NCBI GenBank assembly: GCA_944989445.1
Contig: CALYLW010000185.1
Location: 562,001 to 626,000, forward strand
Direction: 5' to 3'
Source of the DNA: Ampullaceana balthica
Taxonomy: Eukaryota; Mollusca; Gastropoda; Lymnaeidae
Length of the DNA stretch: 64,000 bases
A program made the translations under genes and the position numbers. Under the pieces are notes generated by a model that made no database searches, was not told where the DNA came from, and worked only from the letters and a program-made list of their open reading frames with translations. Of this stretch, positions 34,285 through 43,869 are shown piece by piece. Each line of letters begins with the position of its first letter. Within the stretch, counting starts at the first letter, position 1.

Positions 34285-34863
34285 CAAGGGTCGGGATACC
34301 ATGGCTCGCGAGCCAGATGTTGCTCTATTGATGGCTCGCGAGCCAGATGTTGCTCTATTGATGGCTCGCGAGCCAGATGTGGCTCTATTGATGGCTCGCG
34401 AGCCAGATGTGGCTCTATTGATGGCTCGCGAGCCAGATGTGGCTCTATTGATGGCTCGCGAGCCAGATGTGGCTCTATTGATGGCTCGCGAGCCAGATGT
34501 GGCTCTATTGATGGCTCCCGAGCCAGATGTGGCTCTATTGATGGCTCGCGAGCCAGATGTGGCTCTATTGATGGCTGTATCTGGCTCTCAGACAAATATT
34601 CGATTATTTAACAACAACAACAACAACACACGTTTATTCAGACTCCTTTGATTTAAAAATTAATTGCATATAAAAAACAGCATAACAATGTTATTAAATA
34701 TAATTCAGAGACATAATATTGTACTTCTAGTGTTGAAATTACACACGATGCACACATTTACTTGAATTTTTAGTTTTATACATAATGTATGGCTCTCACA
34801 GAATTACTTTTCAAAATATGTGGTGTTTATGGCTCTCTCAGACAAAAATTTTCCCGACCCCTG
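34285..34863. mobile_element. Non-autonomous hAT element, same family as 41085-48941
   Basis: Left end caagggtcgggataccatgg, right end (reverse complement) caggggtcgggaaaattttt. The right ~200 bp matches the left end of the 41085-48941 hAT nearly base for base (gtctgagagagccataaaca, aagtaattctgtgagagcca, aactaaaaattcaagtaaat). It is an internal-deletion derivative. Flanks gtgtaggg and gtgtttgt agree at 5 of 8 bases, a weak TSD. The left subterminal region has been amplified into a 30-bp array. Confidence 0.8.
34301..34576. repeat. 30-bp minisatellite inside the hAT terminus, about 9 copies
   Basis: Unit atggctcgcgagccagatgt plus ggctctattg. It contains the palindrome ggctcgcgagcc, the same motif present once in the right end of the parent hAT (48911-48922). 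The array therefore arose from the element's own subterminal sequence. Confidence 0.93.
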
Positions 34864-34871
34864 GTGTTTGT

Positions 34872-35161
34872 GTGATTGAATGATTTAGGAGTGAGGATGT
34901 GATTGTTTCAATCAAGCGAGATAACATCTCATTTTAAATTATACAAACAAATTTATGGGTAGCCTCCCTTGGATATTTTTCATTTTTCAGTCTCTCTACC
35001 TTTTTATTTTCTTAACTCTAGCGCTAACCCGTTAGTACTTGTCCTGCTTATCTGTGATCAGTTTGTCCATCTCTTATTGTAGTCAGTGTAGCCTTGCCTC
35101 TTTGTAATAATGTGACTATGCCTTCCCATTAGCTGTGTCCACTTCACCACAGATACTTTAA
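34872..35161. other. Unique spacer
   Basis: No gene recognised. Confidence 0.4.
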
Positions 35162-35368
35162 TAGGGGTCTATAGGATTTTGGCTCCGGCTCCAGCCATTT
35201 TATAAAATCCGGCTCCGGTAGAATTTAATTCATAAATCCGGCCAAATCCGGCTGACCAGTAGAGCCATAAACTATATAAATATAATGGCTCCGGCTTGGG
35301 CAAATCCGGAATCCGGCCATTTTACAAAACCGTCCCCGGCTCCAGACCGGATTTCATTTCATAAATCT
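35162..35368. mobile_element. hAT-MITE fragment related to 22498-22752
   Basis: Starts taggggtctataggatttt, aligned with the end of the 22498-22752 MITE, and shares the ggctccggctccagcc / aaatccggc composition and layout. The far end is missing: at about 35369 it abuts the cttatcttat tail of a retroelement fragment. Confidence 0.6.
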
Positions 35369-35850
35369 TATCTTATATTATCTGTGTCAGACGCTCCTTC
35401 TATACAGAAGATTATTGCGTCATACGCTTATCTATGGTTTGTGTTTAGTCCTGCATTCTTATTAGAGTTTTAAATGTTGATAAAGTGTTGGCTTTCCTGG
35501 TTTCTTCAGGCAACCCATCCACGCCCGAATTCCGGACGGGAAGAACGAACATGTGTATGTGTTTGTTCTTGAATACGGAACAAGAAAGGTGTTTTTATCC
35601 TTATGTCTATCTGAGGGTTGTACTAAGTTATCTTTGTGTTGTATTTCTAAAGTAGAATTAATTCCTTTATGTATGATTACTAATTTGCTCTTGGTTCTTC
35701 TATCCTCTTGTGTTTCAAGGTTTAATGATTTAACTAATGGTGTTATTCTAGTCAGTGTTGAATATTCTCCAGTAATGAATCTGGCAGCTCTTTTTTGGAT
35801 TTGTTCTAGTTTATCAATGTTTTCTTTGGTGCGACCGATTATAGACTAGA
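35369..35850 (-). mobile_element. Non-LTR retrotransposon 3' fragment (CR1/Jockey-like)
   Basis: On the minus strand a stop-free stretch from 35848 encodes KLEQIQKRAARFITGEYS, then SFFPSGIRAW. This is the hallmark C-terminal region (RRAARF..G.Y....R....L.LE...RR...L; RT..y..SFFP..IR.WN.LP) of CR1/Jockey/L2-type ORF2. A single frameshift follows, and the other frame completes LPEETRKANTLSTFKTL to a stop at 35455. The 3' UTR runs to an ataagataag-type tail at 35369-35381. The same 3' UTR occurs at 40573-40648. The element is 5'-truncated. Confidence 0.75.
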
Positions 35851-36431
35851 AGCATACGCTTTCAACTATTACCTCACCACACCTGTAACAAAGATCTCAA
35901 CATTTTCTATCGTCCAGTATGTCACGAATGACCAATTTCCCAAAATAACTTGTGAGCTGCGCACGATGGTGTGTTTGGTGGTTGAGTTAGTGTTATTAGT
36001 TAGTCGGTGCGAAAGCGTGCAAAAGGGAGTTGTTTTTGTTGACGTCATGAAAATGTGTGTAGAAGGTTAGAGTGTTGAGTAGTGTATAGTGTGTTGTTGA
36101 AAAGGGATTCGGCCATTAAAGTTTGTTTCCGTTAGCAGTGTTCAGTCATTTCTTGTGTAAAGGATTTATGAATCTGGGAGCAAGCGATCTAGATATAAAT
36201 TATTAAGACGCTTGTGACACAGTATTTAAAAGCAATTACCCCCCCACCCCCACGCCCACCACTTCATCCCCCAAACCAGGTTTTCCCTGACCTTGAATTA
36301 AGACACTAACCCCACACCTGTCCTTAATAGAAAACTTTTCCTAATTTGAGTTCAGCCACCAATAATACTTAGATGACCTGTAAGCCCGTCACATCCTTTA
36401 CGACACAACTGAAGATAGCACCTGCCATTAC
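35851..36431. other. Unique DNA, no gene seen
   Basis: Non-repetitive, with a C-rich run at 36240-36275. No recognisable gene. Confidence 0.4.
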
Positions 36432-36592
36432 AAACTGACAGACACTTTGGATAGACACACAGATGAAACAAACATCAAACAGCATCTGACAGACACTTTG
36501 GATAGACACACAGAAGAAACAAACCTCAAACAGCATCTGACAGACACTTTGGATAGACACACAAAAGAAACAAACCTCAAACAGCATCTGAA
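36432..36592. repeat. 51-bp minisatellite, about 3 copies
   Basis: Unit with parts catctgacagacactttgga and tagacacacagaagaaacaa. The length is a multiple of 3, so the minus strand is open as a 17-residue repeat (82 codons). Confidence 0.93.
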
Positions 36593-36712
36593 CATGAGAT
36601 TTATGAAATATGAGCATTAATGAAATATGAATATTAATGAATTATGAGCGTGAAATTCATGAAATATGAAAATGAAAGTCATGAAATATGAAAAGGAAAT
36701 TCATGATTCACG
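36593..36712. repeat. Degenerate tgaaatatga repeat
   Basis: Irregular copies of attcatgaaatatgaaaa, spacing 15-23 bp. Confidence 0.7.
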
Positions 36713-37188
36713 ACTCTCTTATTGCTACACCAGGTTTAACTCTTGGTTGAACTCTTCTTCGACTCCCAAAGCTCATGGCACAACACAGGATCGATTATCG
36801 ACATCAGAGTATCGCTACTGAGACGGCTATAAACCAAGAAAATGGGCCGACCATTAAATGGTGTTACCACAGCTGTTCTGTGACTCTACATCCTTCTAGA
36901 GTGTGTGTGTGTGTGAGAGAGTTAGGGGATATGTGGGGTGGGGGGGGACAAGGCACATAGCCCAGCTGTCCTCAGGATACTTACCTGTAAAACACATTAA
37001 TGCCAGTTAATTTAGTTTGACCCACGAGCACCTCCACCCTCCCAGCACTTCAGCAAGAAACAACAACACTATAATATAATATTACCTGTCGGGAGGTCAT
37101 CTTTCACCTGCTGGATCAGTGTTAATCTGATTGATAGTGGAGATGATGGATCAGGTGAGATCTGGGGGGCATGGTGGTGGGGAGGAGA
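36713..37188. other. Unique DNA with a GT/G-run patch
   Basis: gtgtgtgtgtgtgagaga at 36900 and a G run at about 36940. No gene recognised. Confidence 0.4.
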
Positions 37189-37592
37189 GGTGTTAACGAG
37201 GGGTAGAGGGGGAGGAGGTGATGATGGGTAGAGGGGGAAGGAGGTGATGCTGGGTAGAGGGGAAGGAGGTGATGCTGGGTAGAGGGGAAGGAGGTGATGC
37301 TTGGTAGAGGGGAAGGAGGTGATGCTGGGTAGAGGGGAAGGAGGGGATGCTGGGTAGAGGGGAAGGAGGTGATGCTGGGTAGAGGGAAAGACGGTGATGC
37401 TGGGTAGAGGGGAAGGTGATGATGCTGGGTAGAGGGGAAGGAGGTGATGCTGGGTAGAGGGAAAGACGGTGATGCTGGGTAGAGGGGAAGGTGATGATGC
37501 TGGGTAGAGGGGAAGGAGGTGATGCTGGGTAGAGGGGAAGGAGGTGATGCTGGGTAGAGGGGAAGGAGGTGATGCTGGGTAGAGGGGCGGGT
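37189..37592. repeat. 25-bp minisatellite, about 16 copies
   Basis: Unit ggtagaggggaaggaggtga plus tgctg. A two-unit variant (agggaaagacggtgatgctg then ggggaaggtgatgatg) recurs at about 37380 and 37455. The 170-codon minus frame (Ser/Pro/Phe/His) is read-through. Confidence 0.94.
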
Positions 37593-37679
37593 GTGGGGGA
37601 TAAATGAAGATGGCGGTGGTGTGAAAGGTGTCATGGTGTGTAATGTTTGGTGCTCTTTCGAAGACCCGCTCTGTGGATG

Positions 37680-38240
37680 GTATTGGAGGTGGTGTCTAGT
37701 GGATGCAATGGGAGGTGGTGTCTAGTGGATGCTATGGGAGGTGGTGTCTAGTGGATGCTATGGGAGGTGGTGTCTAGTGGATGCTATGGGAGGTGCTGTC
37801 TAGTGGATGCTATGGGAGGTGGTGTCTAGTGGATGCTATGGGAGGTGGTGTCTAGTTGATGCTATGGGAGGTGGTGTCTAGTGGATGCTATGGGAGGTGG
37901 TGTCTAGTTGATGCTATGGGAGGTGGTGTCTAGTTGATGCTATGGGAGGTGGTGTCTAATTGATGGTATGGGAGGTGGTGTCTAGTTGATGCTATGGGAG
38001 GTGGTGTCTAGTTGATGCTATGGGAGGTGGTGTCTAGTGGATGCTATGGGTGGTGGTGTCTAGTTGATGCTATGGGAGGTGGTGTCTAGTTGATGCTATG
38101 AGAGGTAGTGTCTAGTTGATGCTATGGGAGCTGATGTCTAGTTGATGCTATGGGAGGTAGTGTCTAGTTGATGCTATGGGAGCTGATGTCTAGTTGATGC
38201 TATGGGAGGTGGTGTCTAGTTGATGCTATCGTAGGTGGTG
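37680..38240. repeat. 26-bp minisatellite, about 21 copies
   Basis: Unit ggtggtgtctagttgatgct plus atggga. Left copies carry agtggatgct and right copies agttgatgct, with a ggtagtg/gctgatg two-unit pattern at 38100-38200. Confidence 0.95.
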
Positions 38241-38541
38241 TCTATTTTGAAAATAAAAAAAATTGCAGAAGGTGCAAGATTCCTGACCAATATAAGATCA
38301 GAGGTCATCATCATCAGTCACGTGACCATTGCGGTCGTTGGGGGGAGTGCATGGACACATCAACAGATAACGATCTCCACATATGCCTAGTTTGAGCGGC
38401 GGGCAATATTTCATTCAATTTCATCCCTGTCCATTCCTTTATGTTGTCCAGTCAGCTTTTCCGTTGTTGACCTCTTCGCCGGCCCCCTTCTACAGTACTT
38501 GGAGGATAATTTTGTCAGGGTATTATACATGACCAAACCAT

Positions 38542-39403
38542 AGTATAATAATAATAATAATAATAATAATAATTGATAATTTATATAGCGCTGTATCCCA
38601 GTAGGGAACCGGGCTCACGTCGCTTTACATGGAGATCATAACATACATAAAATAATTAAATAACCATTCATACCATAATAACAACATAAAGGACAGTACA
38701 TTACACATAAGCTACGCTAATCATTAAAACAAATGTTTCATTAATTTTGTAAATACATTTTGAAAAGATGCGGTTTAAGTGCAGTCTTGAAGGACTTGGT
38801 AGTTGGAATACTACGGATGTGTAATGGTAGAGAATTCCATTGTTTGGCTGCACAAAAAGAGAATGACCTTTCGCCAAAAGTTTTAGTTCGTGTCTTGGGA
38901 ACACAGAGAATACGTGTGTCTGCAGAAGAGCGTAGCTGACGACTGGGTGAGTAGACCGACAGAAGTTCAGTAAGATAGGAAGGAGATGAGTCAGAAAGGA
39001 AGTTGTGACAGAGAACTGCCAGTTTGTCATCAATTCGAGCTTGTATAGGTAGCCAATGAAGTGAGTAAAGTAGCCGAGTAACATGGTCATGTTTTTTTTT
39101 GCCTTAAGAACTAGTCTGGCAGCTGAATTTTGAACTTTCTGTAGTTTTTCAATGCATTGTTTTGGCGCACCTGACAGAAGAGAATTGCAATAATCAATAC
39201 GAGCTAGAACAAGAGCACAGACTAGAGTTTTTGTTGCACTAACTGTTAAGTAATGACGGATTGAGCTGATCTGACGAATGGCGCTGTAGGCAGAGCGACA
39301 GATGTGATTGATGAAGTTGTTGGTAGAAATGTTGTCAGAAATAATGTAGCCAAGATTCCTAGTCGATGTTTTGAACTAGCCACCTGAATAGAATTCGGAA
39401 GAG
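38542..39403 (-). mobile_element. CR1/L2-like non-LTR 3' fragment inserted in the RTE
   Basis: Flanked by 8-bp direct repeats caaaccat (38534-38541 and 39404-39411). The minus strand encodes RNLGYIISDNIS, ICRSAYSAIRQISSIRHYL, LVLARIDYCNSLLSG and KLQKVQNSAARLVLKAKK. After a frameshift in an A-run (39092-39100) it continues HVTRLLYSLHWLPIQARI, SPSRQLRSSADTRIL, FGERSFSFCAAKQWNSLP and HLFKMYLQN, with stop at 38741. This is the classic C-terminus of CR1/L2/Rex1-type ORF2. The 3' UTR has gcgctatataaat and ends in a (TTA)n tail (38545-38573). Confidence 0.85.
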
Positions 39404-40572
39404 CAAACCATGCCATCTTACGTCTCCTAATTGTTGTTATGATGGTTTCTTGATGACTTGTAATAGAGTTTATTCTGTCCCAGACATATTCATTGGTCTT
39501 ATGTTCTAAATAGGAGATCTGGAGAATTTTCCTCATGCATTTGTTTTTAACAAATGCCTGCAGCTTGTTTTTAATGGCTGCCATTAGTGTCCAGGTCTCA
39601 CATCCGTAAAGGACAATTGTTTTAACGAGAGCTCTGTAAACCCTGAGCTTTGTTAGCAGGCGTATGTTTTTGCTGTTCGATATTTTGGTTAACTTCGTCA
39701 TTGCAGCCATTGCCGACCCAATTCTAGCTCGAATTTCAGCTTCACATGTACCATCTCTAGATATAATGGCTCCTAGATATTTAAAGTTATGTATCTGCTC
39801 CAGCTTTTGTTGGTTCATTACAATGTTTGCCATACTGACATCTGAGGTATTAACCAATATCTTGCTTTTCTCTGAGCTAATTTCCATCCCATATGCACCT
39901 GATCTGTCTGCAAGTTTGTCAGTGAGCTCATGTAGTTCTTTACTGCTCCCAGCCAAAAGATCTATGTCATCAGAAAATCGTAGATTACATAAGGGTCTTC
40001 CGCCTATAGAGATGATTGAGTTATGATCACTGATATTTTCTTGCATGATTTTTTTCAAGGAAGAGAGTGAACAGGACAGGTGAGAGAATGCAGCTCTGGC
40101 GGACCCCAACCGTCGTTTTGAATAAGTCCCCTACGCAGCCTTTAAATAAAACTGCACTGCTTACCTGATTGTAGAGTTCTTCGATCACATTTACCAGCCC
40201 TTCTTCAATGTTGAAACTTCTTATCACTTGCCAAAGTCCCTCGTGCAATACTCGGTCAAAGGCTTTCTTGAAGTCTATGAAGTTGTGATGGAGTTCGCGT
40301 TTGTGCTGTAGATGTTTTTCTATGAGCAAGCGACAGTTGAAGATCTGCTCGATTGTGCTTCTGCCTGGTCTGAAACCTGCCTGTTCTTCTGCCAGTAATT
40401 CCTCGGATATTGGCTTTAGCCGGTCGAGGATAATTTTTAGCATTACTTTACTAGGGTGGCTGATAAGGCTGATTGTTCTATAATTCTGGCATTGTTTCGT
40501 ATTGCCTTTCTTAGGTAATGGTATGATTAGCGACTGCGTCCAATATTTGGGCCATATCTTATTTTCAAATAG
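39404..40572 (-). pseudogene. Reverse transcriptase domain of RTE-like element (broken)
   Basis: Minus-strand reading: WPKYWTQSLIIPLPKKG, NYRTISLISHPSKVMLKIIL, then AGFRPGRSTIEQIF, the DFKKAFDRV catalytic-Asp motif, GVRQSCILSPVLF, the LRFSDDIDLLAGS box (FADD-type with Ser for Ala, both Asp kept), and the YGCETWTL and RRRKMAWF motifs of the C-terminal part. One frameshift lies in an A-run near 40052 (caattttttt-like homopolymer), separating codons before and after motif B. No endonuclease domain: truncated at the 5' side near 40572. Otherwise little decayed. Confidence 0.85.
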
Positions 40573-40648
40573 TTTCTTATCTTATCTGATATACGATAGA
40601 CACTCTTTCTATATAGACGATTAATGCGTCCTCCGCTTATCCCCCCAT
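40573..40648 (-). mobile_element. Short 3'-UTR remnant of the 35.4-kb retroelement family
   Basis: agacactctttctatataga and gcgtcctccgcttatc parallel 35390-35443 (agacgctccttctatacaga, gcgtcatacgcttatc). On the minus strand it ends in a gataagataag tail that abuts the truncated start of the RTE relic. Probably a severely 5'-truncated insertion. Confidence 0.65.
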
Positions 40649-41076
40649 AAACCTCCCGAAATCCACCCCCTCCCCCCCTACCCTAAACGGCACACCTTTT
40701 ACCGTACAAGGGAGATGAAGCCAATCGATGAACGAATTGTTTAACTTACACAGTTGTTTCCCTTCAGATGACTTCCTTCCGGTCACACTCGATTAATCCT
40801 GCCGGCTACAGGCTCACTAAAAATGCCGGACTACTACGTCTACATGTTACTATAAATAGATCGTGGAAATCTCGGGATTAAAGAGACATCTCGTGAGAGA
40901 AGAGACCAAGGGAGATTATTGCTGTTCAAAAAAAATAGCTATCAATTTGATGATTTGTAATTATTTTAAAAGTCAATCTTTTAATTTTATCATTATGACC
41001 TTGACTGTAAATAACTGGGTCGTCAATTCCATCATAAGAAAGTTTATAATTTCGATATATTTCAGAAGAACTATGA
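40649..41076. other. Unique DNA, no gene seen
   Basis: C-rich run at 40660-40680. AT-rich second half; a 93-codon plus frame (40863-41144) has no recognisable motif and runs into the hAT end. Confidence 0.4.
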
Positions 41077-41303
41077 CTATAGAGCAGGGGTCAGGAAACT
41101 TTTTGTCTGAGAGAGCCATAAACACCACGTATTTCGAAAAGTAATTCTGTGAGAGCCATACGTATTTCTTAAAACTAAAAATTCAAGTAAATGTGTCGAT
41201 TTTGTGTAATTTTAACACTAAAAGCACAATAATTTTGGCTCTGAAGTCTTTTTAATAACACTGTCATGCTGTTGTTAAACTAACCAATGAGTATTACTTA
41301 CCA

Positions 41304-41908
41304 TTAATGCGACTTATGGTGCTGTATTGATTTGCTAATGGCTTTGTAGTCTGGTTGATACGTGGTGAGGTTAAGCTTCATGCAGGCGTTGAGACTTTCA
41401 TCCGTTAGACGTGATCAATGGTTGGTCTTGATGTTCTTTAGATGTGAGAAAGACTGCTCGCATGCATACTTAGAGCCAAACTTTGTCATTACTGCAATAA
41501 TCACACGCTGCAGTGTGTGGTATGCGACGGGTAGCCCATTTCAAGTTTTGAGAATCAGCTGGTCTGCGTGGTGAAGTGTTTTTTTTTCATTTCTGTCATT
41601 TTGTAGTGGCTTGCGAACTCTGCTTGCTGTCGTGCAAGTCTTTCCAAATCTTCATTCAGTGAATTGAACTTAGGCATCCACATGTCTGAGGCCTTCAGGT
41701 CAGCAGATTGAAGCTCAAAATATCTGACGGAGACTCCGTTGATGCAACTCAGGTCAGTTCTTTCCACTGCACACTCGTGTAGATTGGTGATGAACTTAAA
41801 AAGACGGGTGTGCTCGCGAAATTCTGCAAAGCGCGCTTTAAATGACTGCAGGAGAATGGACGTGAAGCCTGCTAGCTGCTGAATATTCCGATGTTGAGCT
41901 GGGTCACT
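41304..41908 (-). pseudogene. hAT transposase, C-terminal part
   Basis: Minus strand: DPAQHRNIQQLAGFTSILL, QSFKARFAEFREHTRLFKF, DLKASDMWMPKFNSLNEDL, ERLARQQAEFASHYKMTEMK. After degraded sequence it ends in CEQSFSHLKNIKTNH, stop, SRLTDESLNACMKLNLTTY and HHKSH followed by TAA at 41304. The last stretch is the hAT dimerisation region (CE..FS..K..K...R..L....L). Frameshift near 41575 and at least one stop; non-functional. Confidence 0.82.
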
Positions 41909-43156
41909 CTCAGGTGTCATAGTATAGGATTGTTGCCTCGCTCTCCGCTTACTTTACTGTCAGGTGTCATAGTATAGGATTGTTGCCTTGCTCTCCGCTT
42001 ACTTTACTGTCAGGTGTCATAGTATAGGATTGTTGCCTCGCCCTCCGCTTACTTTACTGTTAGGTGTCATAGTATAGGATTGTTGCCTCGCTCTCCGCTT
42101 ACTTTACTGTCAGGTGTCATAGTATAGGATTGTTGCCTCGCTCTCCGCTTACTTTACTGTCAGGTGTCATAGTATAGGATTGTTGCCTCGCTCTCCGCTT
42201 ACTTTACTGTCAGGTGTCATAGTATAGGATTGTTGCCTCGCTCTCCGCTTACTTTACTGTCAGGTGTCATAGTATAGGATTGTTGCCTCGCTCTCCGCTT
42301 ACTTTACTGTCAGGTGTCATAGTATAGGATTGTTGCCTCGCTCTCCGCTTACTTTACTGTCAGGTGTCATAGTGTAGGATTGTTGCCTCGCTCTCCGCTT
42401 ACTTTACTGTCAGGTGTCATAGTATAGGATTGTTGCCTCGCTCTCCGCTTACTTTACTGTCAGGTGTCATAGTATAGGATTGTTGCCTCGCTCTCCGCTT
42501 ACTTTACTGTCAGGTGTCATAGTATAGGATTGTTGCCTCGCTCTCCGCTTACTTTACTGTCAGGTGTCATAGTGTAGGATTGTTGCCTCGCTCTCCGCTT
42601 ACTTTACTGTCAGGTGTCATAGTGTAGGATTGTTGCCTCGCTCTCCGCTTACTTTACTGTCAGGTGTCATAGTGTAGGATTGTTGCCTCGCTCTCCGCTT
42701 ACTTTACTGTCAGGTGTCATAGTGTAGGATTGTTGCCTCGCTCTCCGCTTACTTTACTGTCAGGTGTCATAGTGTAGGATTGTTGCCTCGCTCTCCGCTT
42801 ACTTTACTGTCAGGTGTCATAGTGTAGGATTGTTGCCTCGCTCTCCGCTTACTTTACTGTCAGGTGTCATAGTGTAGGATTGTTGCCTCGCTCTCCGCTT
42901 ACTTTACTGTCAGGTGTCATAGTATAGGATTGTTGCCTCGCTCTCCGCTTACTTTACTGTCAGGTGTCATAGTATAGGATTGTTGCCTCGCTCTCCGCTT
43001 ACTTTACTGTCAGGTGTCATAGTATAGGATTGTTGCCTCGCTCTCCGCTTACTTTACTGTCAGGTCTCGTAGTATAGGATTGTTGCCTCGCTCTCCGCTT
43101 ACTTTACTGTCAGGTCTCGTAGTATAGGATTGTTGCCTCGCTCTCCGCTTACTTTC
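41909..43156. repeat. 50-bp satellite, 25 copies
   Basis: Unit of exactly 50 bp, parts caggtgtcatagtataggat, tgttgcctcgctctccgctt and actttactgt. Nearly perfect homogeneity. One diagnostic A/G site (agtataggat or agtgtaggat) is clustered: G in one unit near 42371 and in a contiguous block at about 42570-42870. The last two units carry caggtctcgt. Confidence 0.98.
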
Positions 43157-43615
43157 AACACACCGAGATGACACAAGTCTATGTAAACAATTCAATGTTT
43201 ATTCTACTGTACACAAACTGGCTGTCATGCCTGGACAGCAAATATATCTCTATATATATTGCTGTACAACAACTCAACAATCTAGTTTACTTCACAAGCA
43301 TTGCCCTCGGTTGACGCGACCGTCCTGCGCCCATACTCAAGTCCCAACTTTACATCTACGTACACACAAAACACGTCCAAGTCCCCTCGGTCCAAACCGA
43401 CTGAATTGGGCGACACTCTCCAACTCATTGTCTCTCTGCAACTGACCGTCTCGCCCGACCGGTCTGAACTGGCACACCTGGTCTCTCTCTGACCTCTCGA
43501 ATGTCATCTGCCAACACACGCATGTGGCCAACAGTTCACTGAAACATCATCCTACCCGTGACTAGTGTTCACTCAGTCAACACCATTCACCCACAGTGAT
43601 TCTTATCCCCTGACA
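43157..43615. other. Non-repetitive part of insert B
   Basis: Unique sequence with short frames on both strands (72, 63 and 64 codons) and no recognised motif. Contains (tata)n near 43248. Confidence 0.5.
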
Positions 43616-43843
43616 GTCACTTGATGTGCACATATCTTTGAACTCTCCCAGTTTTTTTCAAAGTGGAGTAAGCGACATGTTTCAATGTGGGGTAAGCGAC
43701 ATGTTTCAATGTCGGCAATGAAGAGTACTAGTTTGTTTTCAAACACTGCTTGTTGCAGGGATAAGATTGTATTTCCAACGCCTCGCATTTTCAAAATTGA
43801 GCTGATTTAGATGCTCAGTCATTTCTACGAGATAATAAAACTT
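43616..43843 (-). pseudogene. hAT transposase, middle part between the two insertions
   Basis: Minus strand reads KFYYLVEMTEHLNQLNF, then after a one-base shift KMRGVGNTILSLQQAVF and FENKLVLFIADIETCRLLHF (with an 8-codon duplication of HIETCRL), LGEFKDMCTSSD. With the flanking insertions removed it joins in frame with the 47246 piece on one side (LLKF) and the 41908 piece on the other (SSD then PAQH). This explains an otherwise unplaceable 63-codon frame at 43603-43794. Confidence 0.8.
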
Positions 43844-43869
43844 TAGGTCTGGCAAAAAGAGAAAATACC

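Larger units (their letters stand above)
38300..40572 (-). mobile_element. RTE-like non-LTR retrotransposon relic, split by a later insertion
   Basis: Two collinear minus-strand parts, 39404-40572 and 38300-38541, belong to one 5'-truncated element. The first ends in RRRKMAWF and the second resumes at WFGHV with the 8-bp target site duplicated. The second part includes RRRGQQRKS and LDNIKEWTG, a common C-terminus of such RT proteins, followed by four in-frame TGA/TAA-type stops from a tgatgatgatga 3' tail at about 38300-38312. Confidence 0.8.
41909..43615. mobile_element. Insert B: 1.7-kb satellite-bearing insertion in the hAT gene
   Basis: Flanked by gtcact on both sides (41903-41908 and 43616-43621), at the point where the hAT reading resumes in register, so a true insertion. 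Consists of a 50-bp array (41909-43156) plus about 460 bp of unique DNA. Left start ctcaggtgtcat and right end (reverse complement) tgtcaggggataag share tcaggNg, a possible short inverted end. No coding capacity recognised. Superfamily unknown. Confidence 0.7.

Noticed and set aside
35553..35849. 98-codon plus-strand protein
   Set aside because: It is the antisense shadow of the CR1/Jockey-like ORF2 C-terminus on the minus strand.
39664..40026. 120-codon plus-strand protein
   Set aside because: Antisense shadow of the RTE reverse transcriptase.
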